Positions 1 to 5,859 of a stretch of DNA of 5,859 nucleotides are shown here, in pieces. A program made the position numbers and the translations under genes. This stretch comes from an uncultured Desulfomonile sp. Its GTDB lineage: Bacteria; Desulfobacterota; Desulfomonilia; Desulfomonilales; Desulfomonilaceae. The stretch is from the NCBI GenBank assembly GCA_903853735.1, contig CAINUH010000159.1, positions 1-5,859 of the forward strand, given 5' to 3'. Numbering within the stretch: position 1 is the first letter of the stretch; each line of letters opens with the position of its first letter. The notes under the pieces are model-generated. The model did not search any database. It was not told where the DNA came from and worked only from the letters and a program-made list of their open reading frames with translations.

Positions 1-2570
1 ATGATTTTTAGACCCTTTTCGTCATGTACATAAAAGATGTCGGCAGCTTGATCCACCTCAGTGGTTATCTTAGTAAGGATTATGTTCAGTCCTATTGAGA
101 AAAGTTGCCTGGTGATATCGTAGAGCAGACCAGGCCTGTCATGGGCATAGACTTCGACGATAGTAGCCCTGTCCGAAGCCGCATTATCTATCTCGACCTT
201 CAAAGGGAAACGAGGTCTCGAACTATTTCCGATAAATCCACCAGCTTGTCTTCTCGCCGCTACAAGGGCATCCACGTCGGCCTCGCCTCTCATCACACGG
301 CGAAAGTCCAAGAGGAAGTGCTCCCAGCGATTAGGGTCATCCAGAGGTCCTTCCGGCATGTCATTCACGTGTAAGGTGGCTACCACTACGTCTCCGATCG
401 AGTGACTCCAGGCGCTGAGAATGTTGATTCTGTTGGCCGACAGACTGCCTGCTATTCTAAAAAAAAGACCTCGTCTTTCCCGAGTAATCAGTGTGATCGA
501 ACTGTACCCCGGCCTTATGTGGTCAACCTTTCCGGCTATCACATCGCCCGGTTCGAGAGAAATCTGATCATGCTCTTTCAGATAGGACTGAAGATCAACG
601 TAATGTTCTGCAATGACTCCAGGATAAAAATCCAGAAAATATCGTGATCCGGCTAGACACAGGAATTCCTCCAATTCAGGTCCCCGGCAATTAACTGGTA
701 CAAGTTCCCGGACGACCGACTTGATCTGACCAATCCAGTCTGCAAGATCCTCACCTTCCATCCCCTCGCCCTCTATTACGTCAAGAGTCCTGTAATACAA
801 TTCTTCCAGGAGCATTTTGCGCCAGGAATTGAACGCGGTAAATCCGACAGCCCTGAGATCTGCGTGCGTGAGCAACATGAGAAGATCAAGTCTCCTCTTG
901 TGCATTACATTTTCCGCAAAACGGTTGACCAAGGGTTCGTCGTGAAGATCTTTCTTGAAAGCCAGATGAGTCATTGAAAGATGATTGCGAATCAAAAAAC
1001 ACACTTCATCTATGCTTTCCGGGGGAAGGCCGAGCCGTTCCAAAACCGGCAAGGCAATCTCCACCCCACGAACTTCATGGCCTGGTCCTCTTCCTTTGGC
1101 TATGTCGTGAAACAGTCCCGCGAGGTAAAGAACTTCCGGCTTCTCCAGTCTCGAAAAAATCGTGTGCAGCAATATATCTTCCCGGTTGGAGTCGGAACTG
1201 CCGAACGAGTCTATGTTTTCGAGGACTGCCACGGTGTGGAGGTCAACAGTGTATTGATGGTAGACATCGTGCTGAGGAAGGAACCGAATCCATTGAAATT
1301 CAGTGATGAAGCGTTCCAGGAAACCTATTTTCATCATCGCGTTCAAAGCGCGGGCCACAGATCCTTTTGTTCTGAAAATATCAAGGAACAGAGAGTTCGC
1401 CCCAGGGTCTCTTTGAAGTTCTTCATTTACGAATTCCAGCCGCCCTCTGATCAGATCCACGAGACGAATGTCAAGGTCACAGCCGGTCGCGGCAATTTTT
1501 CGGAAGGCGTTGAGCATTTCTTTTGGATCACGCGCAAATATGTCCGGAGAGAAGTGGTTAATGCCTCCGGATCCAATGTAGAAGAATTCGTCGAGTTTGA
1601 GTCTTTTGACTTCCGAAGCAATCTTTGGCCGCAGGAAGAGCCTGGCCTTGGCCCGGATTCTGCGACCAAAGAAATCCAATATTGCGGCATGGCGGTAATA
1701 TTCACGCATCAAACCTTCTACTGCCCGGCGTTCACTGGTATCTATGAAACCCATCTGGTCCGCGAGAATCGACTGCGCGTCAAACTTCAGGCGATCATCA
1801 CGCCTACCCGCAAGGAAATGCAGCCCAGCCCGGACTTCAGCCAGAAAACTCATCGCTTCCTTGACCTCTTCTACTGCCCGGGGGCTGCACACGCCGGCGA
1901 CTGAAAGATCATCAATGCTGTTACAACCAAAGATTATGCGTGCGAGCCATCCGATTAACTGAATATATCGCAACGAGCCCGGCCCCTCCTTAAGGTGAGG
2001 CTCAAGGAGGTAAATGGTGTGCCCAAATTTCTTTGAGGATTTAAGAATTTCTGCCTCAATTCTCAAATACAAGTCGAGAGGATCCGCCTCCTGCACCATG
2101 CCTTTTGTCTGTATCAATAAGTCTCGGAATATTTCCTTAGCTCCCCAAATCAGCCGGACGTCCAGGAGTGATGTAAGAACCGCTAAATCCTTTTCAGCCT
2201 CCTGGCGGCACTCTTGAACGGTTCGCACTGAATGGCCGAGTTCTACCCTGGAATCCCATAACATATAGAGCATGCTGCGAATTCCCCTGTAAACCCCTTC
2301 AGGGGCATCTTCAGGTCTCAGGAACAGGATGTCTATATCCGAATGTGGGCTCATCTCCTTTCGGCCATATCCGCCTAATCCCACAACGGCGATGCTGTCT
2401 TTCCAGTAACCGAGGAAGTTTTCAGCGAGCTGTACCAGTAATTCATCGTAAACAGGATGCATTCGGCAGATTTTTCGATCCGAGGCTTCTTCGGATCGAT
2501 AGCTTGCTATTCCATCCCGAATCCTTTGAATCTGGGCTGAACGGTCGTGATCGGCAAATATGAATCGCAT
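1..2570 (-). CDS. glnD: [Protein-PII] uridylyltransferase / uridylyl-removing enzyme GlnD (3' end beyond window)
   Basis: This cytoplasmic bifunctional enzyme uridylylates PII proteins when glutamine is low and removes UMP when it is high, setting glutamine synthetase activity and nitrogen gene expression. I read 856 uninterrupted codons. The nucleotidyltransferase motif GGYGRKEMSPHSDIDILFL is at residues 66-84, with G66/G67 and the metal-binding D78 and D80. The family signature LEPHLKEGPGSLRYIQ follows near residues 180-200. The HD domain shows H445 (YTVDLHT), H488-D489 (LFHDIAKGRG), H530 (RNHLSM) and D571 (HAD). ACT1 starts near residue 690 (RRGLFFRIAGSL). ACT2 starts near residue 802 (VEVYAHDRPGLLYDITRQL) and is cut by the window edge, so only a few tens of residues should be missing compared with the roughly 890-residue E. 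coli protein. The ATG at 2570 is the only usable start, because an in-frame TAG lies a few codons upstream and no other start codon intervenes. Its Shine-Dalgarno is weak (AAGGT, 12 nt upstream). All catalytic residues checked are present. It lies 101 bp downstream of the amidase gene on the same strand with no clear terminator between, so co-transcription is possible. Confidence 0.96.
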   Translation of the reverse strand, partial: MRFIFADHDRSAQIQRIRDGIASYRSEEASDRKICRMHPVYDELLVQLAENFLGYWKDSIAVVGLGGYGRKEMSPHSDIDILFLRPEDAPEGVYRGIRSMLYMLWDSRVELGHSVRTVQECRQEAEKDLAVLTSLLDVRLIWGAKEIFRDLLIQTKGMVQEADPLDLYLRIEAEILKSSKKFGHTIYLLEPHLKEGPGSLRYIQLIGWLARIIFGCNSIDDLSVAGVCSPRAVEEVKEAMSFLAEVRAGLHFLAGRRDDRLKFDAQSILADQMGFIDTSERRAVEGLMREYYRHAAILDFFGRRIRAKARLFLRPKIASEVKRLKLDEFFYIGSGGINHFSPDIFARDPKEMLNAFRKIAATGCDLDIRLVDLIRGRLEFVNEELQRDPGANSLFLDIFRTKGSVARALNAMMKIGFLERFITEFQWIRFLPQHDVYHQYTVDLHTVAVLENIDSFGSSDSNREDILLHTIFSRLEKPEVLYLAGLFHDIAKGRGPGHEVRGVEIALPVLERLGLPPESIDEVCFLIRNHLSMTHLAFKKDLHDEPLVNRFAENVMHKRRLDLLMLLTHADLRAVGFTAFNSWRKMLLEELYYRTLDVIEGEGMEGEDLADWIGQIKSVVRELVPVNCRGPELEEFLCLAGSRYFLDFYPGVIAEHYVDLQSYLKEHDQISLEPGDVIAGKVDHIRPGYSSITLITRERRGLFFRIAGSLSANRINILSAWSHSIGDVVVATLHVNDMPEGPLDDPNRWEHFLLDFRRVMRGEADVDALVAARRQAGGFIGNSSRPRFPLKVEIDNAASDRATIVEVYAHDRPGLLYDITRQLFSIGLNIILTKITTEVDQAADIFYVHDEKGLKI

Positions 2571-2671
2571 AAGATTAGGATTACCTTGTAAATCTCCAGG
2601 TCGCGACTATCTAGGTCTGGATATGAGAGCCGGCAGGGCGAGTTTCAATAAGAGTTCACCACATAATCGTC

Positions 2672-4117
2672 TCAACCTCTGTCATTTGGACTTCCCAGAT
2701 ACTTGACGGCGCCATGGGCAATCCCGTCGGCAATCAAGTCCACTTGATCCAGACTACCTAGCCGGTCCCGGTCGCGGCCATTACTTATAAATGCACATTC
2801 CACCAGAATAGATGGCATTTTGGCTCCCAGGAGCACATAGAATGGAGCTGTTTTGACTCCCCTGTCCCTGGCGGAAGGATCTCTCCGTAAAACATTTCGT
2901 GCAAGAGAGTTGTGAACGGTTCTGGCAAGGGCGTCCGACTCGCTCTTCTTAGAGGTTACCATAAGGTCCAGCAAGGCAACTTCCAGATCCGACATTCTGG
3001 ATAGTGGGATGCCGTTCTCACGCGCTGCCACCCGCATGGATCCCTGCGAGGATGCCTTGCTGAGATAAAAAGTTTCTATCCCCTTCGCTCGGGAATCACC
3101 GAATCCGTTGCCGTGGATGGACAGGAAAAGGTCGGCATTCAACGAGTTAGCAAAAGAAGTTCGTTGGGAAAGAGTCATATAACTGTCGTCAGTTCTCGTT
3201 AGTATTACCCTGCTTCCGGGCATCAGCCCTTCCAGACGTCTTTTGAGTCGCTTTGCAATATCGAGCGTCAAGTGCTTTTCTTTGATTCGACCATCTTGTG
3301 AGACTGCACCTGGATCTTTGCCTCCGTGGCCGGGATCTATTACTACGACAAAGCCCTTGGGTTTAGCCGCCGTGACCTGGCTTGGCCGCAACCCGTCGGT
3401 AATGGTTGCAGGCGGCACAGAGGCAGTCATCACAACGCTTTGATACCCGACTGTCGACCTGTTCATCTGCAGAAAATAGGGGTTCCCTGCGTGAATCGGG
3501 CTGGACCGTTGTGAAGACGGTTTAGGGTCACATTTCAAAACTGGTGAAGTGGCTGAGGGAGAGACTGACACGACTGACAAAGGAGCTACCGGGACCGCTA
3601 TTTCCTGAGATTTCTCAAGGAGTTCGCTTGCCGCTGAAGAGGGTCCGACTTGAGCAAAAGACGTCGGTTCGCTGACTTGTTTCGAACCGGCGACATTTCT
3701 AGCCCTCCGGTGCTGAGCTTTCTTCAGTTCCCTTGAACCGATCAAAATGTAAGGGCTCTTTCCGTTGGCACTAACAAAATCTTCCAAGTACCTGACGGCG
3801 TTGTCAAGGTCTTCGATGTTCCCGCTGCGCCTGTGGAGTGCCAGGGATGCCCTGCCGGCAAACAACAGGCCCCTGGCACTACTCTCTTGTCGGGCCTGGT
3901 GTATGGCCAAGAAAGACTTTATGACTCGATGCCAGTCATCTCTCGTGCCGACTGAACTCTTACACAACCATTCAAAAGCTTCGTATGTTTTAAAAAATGA
4001 AGGGGTTTCCTGAACGCTTCGAGATTTCCGTCCATGTGCATCAGACGCCTGCATCCACAGCGTCAGGCCGGCCCACGTAGCTATATATATCACTGCTAAA
4101 CAGACAGTTCTTTTCAT
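2672..4117 (-). CDS. Exported N-acetylmuramoyl-L-alanine amidase (Amidase_3 family, AmiC-like) with N-terminal helical region
   Basis: This zinc hydrolase cuts the amide bond between N-acetylmuramic acid and the stem peptide of peptidoglycan and should act in the periplasm, typically in daughter-cell separation or wall turnover. The 481-residue protein begins with a signal peptide (MKRT, then a hydrophobic stretch to about residue 22), with possible cleavage after SDA near residue 27. Residues 35-140 look alpha-helical and faintly TPR-like (around ARGLLFAGRASLALHRR and DLDNAVRYLEDFV). A Ser/Pro/Ala-rich linker spans about 145-250. The Amidase_3 domain covers 255-475, with zinc ligands H264 (IDPGHGGKDPGA), E280 (IKEKHL) and H335 (LSIHGNGF) and catalytic E440 (ILVECAFISN). 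No AMIN domain is recognisable. Residues near 360-400 correspond to the region that carries the autoinhibitory helix in E. coli AmiB/AmiC, but I cannot tell whether it plays that role here. I chose the ATG at 4117 because it places the signal peptide at the N terminus and has GGAAA 6 nt upstream. A longer TTG start at 4174 would add 19 polar residues before the signal peptide and is less likely. It sits between a small gene upstream (87-bp gap) and glnD downstream. Confidence 0.93.
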   Translation of the reverse strand: MKRTVCLAVIYIATWAGLTLWMQASDAHGRKSRSVQETPSFFKTYEAFEWLCKSSVGTRDDWHRVIKSFLAIHQARQESSARGLLFAGRASLALHRRSGNIEDLDNAVRYLEDFVSANGKSPYILIGSRELKKAQHRRARNVAGSKQVSEPTSFAQVGPSSAASELLEKSQEIAVPVAPLSVVSVSPSATSPVLKCDPKPSSQRSSPIHAGNPYFLQMNRSTVGYQSVVMTASVPPATITDGLRPSQVTAAKPKGFVVVIDPGHGGKDPGAVSQDGRIKEKHLTLDIAKRLKRRLEGLMPGSRVILTRTDDSYMTLSQRTSFANSLNADLFLSIHGNGFGDSRAKGIETFYLSKASSQGSMRVAARENGIPLSRMSDLEVALLDLMVTSKKSESDALARTVHNSLARNVLRRDPSARDRGVKTAPFYVLLGAKMPSILVECAFISNGRDRDRLGSLDQVDLIADGIAHGAVKYLGSPNDRG

Positions 4118-4204
4118 GGGATATTTCCGGCAAGGTCTCCGGTTCAAAACCGAGCAGTATTGATTATCCGACAACCGTCCTTCTCAACGCCCTTTTTCTT
4201 GTCC

Positions 4205-4393
4205 TCAAACTCCTTGGACCAAGACATGAACGTATGATTGCTTCCTGGATTTGTTTTCCGGAAAACGTTTGTCTTTAGCCCGTATGCAGATCACCTCGCT
4301 GGGAACCTGGTCTATAGGCTCACAAGAACGGGCGATTTTTTCATGGAGTTCGACAGGAATTGTCAAACTTGATTTGCGTAATTTCCGGAACAT
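4205..4393 (-). CDS. Small 62-residue protein, possible ribbon-helix-helix DNA-binding protein
   Basis: I do not recognise this as a named family. The start is well supported: the ATG at 4393 has a perfect AGGAGG Shine-Dalgarno 5 nt upstream and a good sigma-70-like promoter beyond it. A GTG two codons earlier overlaps the Shine-Dalgarno and is unlikely. The protein is basic at its N terminus (MFRKLRKSS), followed by a short strand-like LTIPVEL and a helix HEKIARSC, then PSEVICIRAK. This order resembles RHH (Arc/CopG-type) proteins, where a strand such as SLTIRLPEEL precedes helix A and a second helix starts near SEVI. The spacing fits loosely and the C-terminal 25 residues (KDKRFPENKSRKQ onward) are not typical, so the RHH assignment is tentative. 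There is no signal peptide or membrane segment. It is the first gene of the leftward unit, 87 bp upstream of the amidase, and diverges from ftsY. Alternatives are an uncharacterised lineage-specific protein or a remnant of a longer gene. Confidence 0.65.
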   Translation of the reverse strand: MFRKLRKSSLTIPVELHEKIARSCEPIDQVPSEVICIRAKDKRFPENKSRKQSYVHVLVQGV

Positions 4394-4398
4394 GGCCA

Positions 4399-4404
4399 CC
4401 TCCT
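4399..4404 (-). promoter_or_regulatory. Shine-Dalgarno site of the small 62-residue gene
   Basis: A perfect AGGAGG on the minus strand lies 5 nt before the ATG at 4393. It is the strongest ribosome binding site in the window. It fixes the start at 4393, and it is the main reason to believe that this short frame is translated. Confidence 0.8.
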
Positions 4405-4421
4405 AAGTCATTCTAAATTAA

Positions 4422-4450
4422 GTTATATCAAATATAATCAATATATTCAA
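4422..4450 (-). promoter_or_regulatory. Predicted sigma-70 promoter for the leftward unit (small gene, perhaps amidase and glnD)
   Basis: On the minus strand, TTGAAT (4450-4445) is followed after exactly 17 bases by TATAAC (4427-4422). These match the -35 and -10 consensus at 4 and 5 of 6 positions. Transcription would start near 4415, about 10 bases before the AGGAGG of the small gene, leaving a short leader. The surrounding DNA is very AT-rich, which raises the chance of a fortuitous match, but the spacing and placement are good. The 9-bp direct repeats overlap both hexamers. Confidence 0.55.
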
Positions 4451-4469
4451 GATAATCTCTATATATTAC
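4425..4469. repeat. Five degenerate 9-bp direct repeats, possible operator
   Basis: Reading the plus strand, units begin every 9 bases at 4425, 4434, 4443, 4452 and 4461: ATATCAAAT, ATAATCAAT, ATATTCAAG, ATAATCTCT and ATATATTAC. All start with ATA, and the middle three share ATAWTC; the first and last match less well. The period is a little under one helical turn. The array overlaps the predicted -35 and -10 of the small gene and ends 15 bp before the predicted ftsY -35. It could be an operator, an UP-like AT-rich promoter element, or chance periodicity in AT-rich DNA. Confidence 0.4.
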
Positions 4470-4484
4470 ATTAACTAATTTCCT

Positions 4485-4513
4485 TTGACCGACGGCCCCA
4501 CCATTGTTAGACT
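4485..4513 (+). promoter_or_regulatory. Predicted sigma-70 promoter for ftsY
   Basis: TTGACC (4485-4490, 5 of 6 consensus) is followed after 17 bases by TAGACT (4508-4513, 4 of 6). Transcription would start near 4520 and give a leader of about 35 bases before the ftsY ATG. AT-rich DNA immediately upstream could act as an UP element. The site is back to back with the leftward promoter, with the two -35 hexamers about 34 bp apart. Confidence 0.5.
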
Positions 4514-4555
4514 CTGGTTGGTGGGTTCAAATACCGGTCTGGAAGAGTTTGACAA

Positions 4556-5689
4556 ATGAGTGAGGACCAGGAAAAAAAGAGCGGGTTTCTTAGTCGCATT
4601 TTCCGGAGAGAGAAATCCGAAAAGCCGGCGCAGGATCGCCCTACTGACTCGGCAAAGGATGAAACCGACTATCTTCCCCCCGAGGAGTCACCGCCGGCAG
4701 TTATGGACGAGGCTCCCAACCAGATCATTGTCAATGGAGATTCGGTAGATCAGGCGACTGGTTTTCTCAGGCTGAAGTCCGGGCTGGACAAGACTCGAAA
4801 GGGTTTTATTCGGAATCTGGATGAAGTTTTCCTGGGACAGAAACAGCTTGACGATGGAGTGGTGCAGCGGCTCGAAGAAGTGCTGATTACCGCGGACATA
4901 GGCGTACAGACTTCGTACGATTTGCTCGAGAATGTGACGGACCGGGTAAAACGGAGAGAACTGGATAACCCTGAAAAAGTCCTCGAGCATATCAAAATCC
5001 TTATCAAAGACATGCTTACTGAAGTCGAGGCCCCTTTGAGAGTTGGGTACGGTTCGGAGCCATTCATAGTAATGGTGGTCGGTGTGAATGGTTCGGGAAA
5101 GACCACTACAATAGCTAAGATAGCTGCCAGACACAAAGCGGCGGGTAGAAAGGTGATGATGGTGGCAGGCGACACATTCAGGGCCGCTGCTGTGGAACAA
5201 ATGGAAATATGGGCGGAACGCGTCGGATGCCCTGTGGTGCGTGGGAAGGAAAAGGCCGATCCATCCTCAGTTGTTTTTGAAGGCGTTCAAAGAGCCATAA
5301 AAGAAGATTTCGAACTCGTGCTCGTAGACAGCGCGGGTAGGCTGCACACTCGAGTACCGCTTATGGATGAGCTAAAAAAAGTGCGCCGAACCATAGCCAA
5401 AAAACTACCCCAGGCCCCTCATGAAACTCTTCTGGTAATTGACGCATCCGTGGGACAGAACGCCATCCTCCAGGCAAGGACATTCAACGAGACAATTCCT
5501 GTTACGGGCATCTGTCTTGCCAAACTGGACGGCACTTCCAAGGGTGGTGTCATTATTGGAATTTCCAATGAGTTGAAGATTCCTATCCGATTCATCGGAA
5601 TAGGAGAAAAAATGGACGATCTTCGGGACTTTAATGCCGGTGATTTTGTCGAAGCTCTTTTCGAGACGGAAAAAGCCGTGGTACAATGA
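4556..5689 (+). CDS. ftsY: Signal recognition particle receptor FtsY (SRP GTPase)
   Basis: FtsY is the membrane-associated GTPase that receives ribosome-nascent chain complexes from SRP (Ffh plus 4.5S RNA) and passes them to the Sec translocon; the two GTPases activate each other through their NG domains. The 377-residue protein has a short charged N-terminal A region (about residues 1-65, many Asp/Glu/Lys, beginning SGFLSRIFRR, a likely amphipathic membrane-binding helix). The helical N domain follows (about 75-160, with LEEVLITADIGVQTS). The G domain has G1 GVNGSGKT at 176-183, G2 DTFRAAAVEQ at 206-215, G3 DSAGR at 258-262, G4 AKLD at 322-325 followed by GTSKGG, and G5 GIGEK at 348-352. The GTSKGG/FIGIGEKMDDLRDF end is FtsY-like, and no M domain is present, which rules out Ffh. 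G3 has Ser and G4 has Ala where Thr is usual; both are mild changes. The start ATG has GGAAGAG 8 nt upstream. A YjbQ-family gene follows after 13 bp, probably co-transcribed. Confidence 0.97.
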   Translation: MSEDQEKKSGFLSRIFRREKSEKPAQDRPTDSAKDETDYLPPEESPPAVMDEAPNQIIVNGDSVDQATGFLRLKSGLDKTRKGFIRNLDEVFLGQKQLDDGVVQRLEEVLITADIGVQTSYDLLENVTDRVKRRELDNPEKVLEHIKILIKDMLTEVEAPLRVGYGSEPFIVMVVGVNGSGKTTTIAKIAARHKAAGRKVMMVAGDTFRAAAVEQMEIWAERVGCPVVRGKEKADPSSVVFEGVQRAIKEDFELVLVDSAGRLHTRVPLMDELKKVRRTIAKKLPQAPHETLLVIDASVGQNAILQARTFNETIPVTGICLAKLDGTSKGGVIIGISNELKIPIRFIGIGEKMDDLRDFNAGDFVEALFETEKAVVQ

Positions 5690-5702
5690 GGATGCTTGAC
5701 CT

Positions 5703-5859
5703 ATGAAAGCCATACAGGTGAGGACACAATCGAGAATTCAGTTTGTTGACATAACCTCCGAGGTAAAGGACGCCATCTCTGTGAGTGGTATCCGTGAAGG
5801 GCTGGCGTTGGTTTTCGTTCCGCATACCACCGCTGCCGTAACAATCAACGAGGCCGCAG
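5703..5859 (+). CDS. yjbQ: YjbQ/UPF0047 family protein, N-terminal part (3' end beyond window)
   Basis: The 52 codons visible match the start of the YjbQ/UPF0047 family, small proteins of about 135-140 residues. The pattern is FVDIT at 14-18, SGIREGLALVFVPHTTAAVTINE at about 28-50, with the conserved His of the HTTA motif at residue 41 and the NE pair at 49-50. Family members have been annotated as secondary thiamine-phosphate synthases because some have weak activity of that kind; the physiological role is poorly settled, so I would not lean on that name. The start is the ATG at 5703, because an in-frame TGA lies two codons upstream. A GAGG about 11 nt upstream, overlapping the ftsY stop codon, is the only visible Shine-Dalgarno and is rather distant. 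The 13-bp gap suggests one transcript with ftsY and possibly coupled translation. The last roughly 85 residues are outside the window, so intactness cannot be judged. Confidence 0.88.
   Translation, partial: MKAIQVRTQSRIQFVDITSEVKDAISVSGIREGLALVFVPHTTAAVTINEAA

Noticed and set aside
981..1904. Plus-strand open frame of 307 codons
   Set aside because: It lies wholly antisense to the HD and central region of glnD, whose minus-strand translation gives clear family motifs throughout. It has no recognisable domain and is best explained as a by-product of glnD codon use.
1..2570. Possible frameshift or pseudogene in the left third, because no long closed frame appears there
   Set aside because: Codon-by-codon reading of the minus strand from the ATG at 2570 to the window edge shows no stop. 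The gene is simply cut by the window.
2614..2646. Possible glnD promoter: TTGAAA, 17-bp spacer, CATATC on the minus strand
   Set aside because: The -10 matches only 3 of 6 consensus positions, and the spacer is GC-rich. It is too weak to list as a feature.
4137..4154. Small hairpin (CGGTT, CAA loop, AACCG, with CT/AG arms across one bulge) upstream of the amidase start
   Set aside because: The stem is only 5 bp plus 2, and no T-run follows on the minus strand, so it is not a terminator. There is nothing to show a regulatory role.
4519..4536. GGTGGGTTCAAATACCGG, resembling a tRNA T-loop
   Set aside because: The five bases on each side of TTCAAAT do not pair as a T-stem, and no anticodon or D arm or acceptor stem is present nearby.
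4688..5200. Minus-strand open frames (170 and 141 codons) opposite ftsY
   Set aside because: They are antisense to the conserved N and G domains of FtsY, and their low-complexity Ser-rich and His/Tyr-rich translations resemble no protein.

Overview
This is an ordinary-looking stretch of bacterial chromosome, of mid GC content apart from one AT-rich gap. Its proteins suggest a Gram-negative bacterium. GlnD (the PII uridylyltransferase) is essentially a proteobacterial-type protein. The amidase layout (signal peptide, helical region, long Ser/Pro/Ala-rich linker, C-terminal Amidase_3 domain) and the divergent FtsY resemble those of Deltaproteobacteria/Desulfobacterota. That placement is an inference from protein style, not from a database search.

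Layout: two transcription units diverge from an AT-rich gap at about 4394-4555. Leftward (minus strand) lie a 62-residue small protein that may be a ribbon-helix-helix regulator (4393-4205), an exported N-acetylmuramoyl-L-alanine amidase (4117-2672), and glnD (2570 to beyond the left edge). The glnD frame is not a closed ORF inside the window because it runs off the left edge. I translated it codon by codon and found 856 uninterrupted codons with the nucleotidyltransferase, HD and two ACT domains all recognisable. Rightward (plus strand) lie ftsY (4556-5689) and, 13 bases after it, the start of a YjbQ/UPF0047-family gene that runs off the right edge.

How the genes work together: the right-hand unit pairs the SRP receptor GTPase FtsY, which targets membrane proteins, with a YjbQ-family protein. 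The left-hand unit holds peptidoglycan hydrolysis (amidase) and nitrogen-status signalling (GlnD). No shared pathway is evident; the genes are linked by position only. There are no mobile elements, CRISPR arrays, tRNA or rRNA genes.

The point most worth a second look is the divergent gap. It holds five degenerate 9-bp direct repeats starting with ATA (4425-4469), which lie on the predicted promoter of the small gene. The small protein has an N-terminal strand-helix pattern like that of RHH repressors, which often bind such repeats. An autoregulatory switch is a hypothesis, not a demonstrated system.
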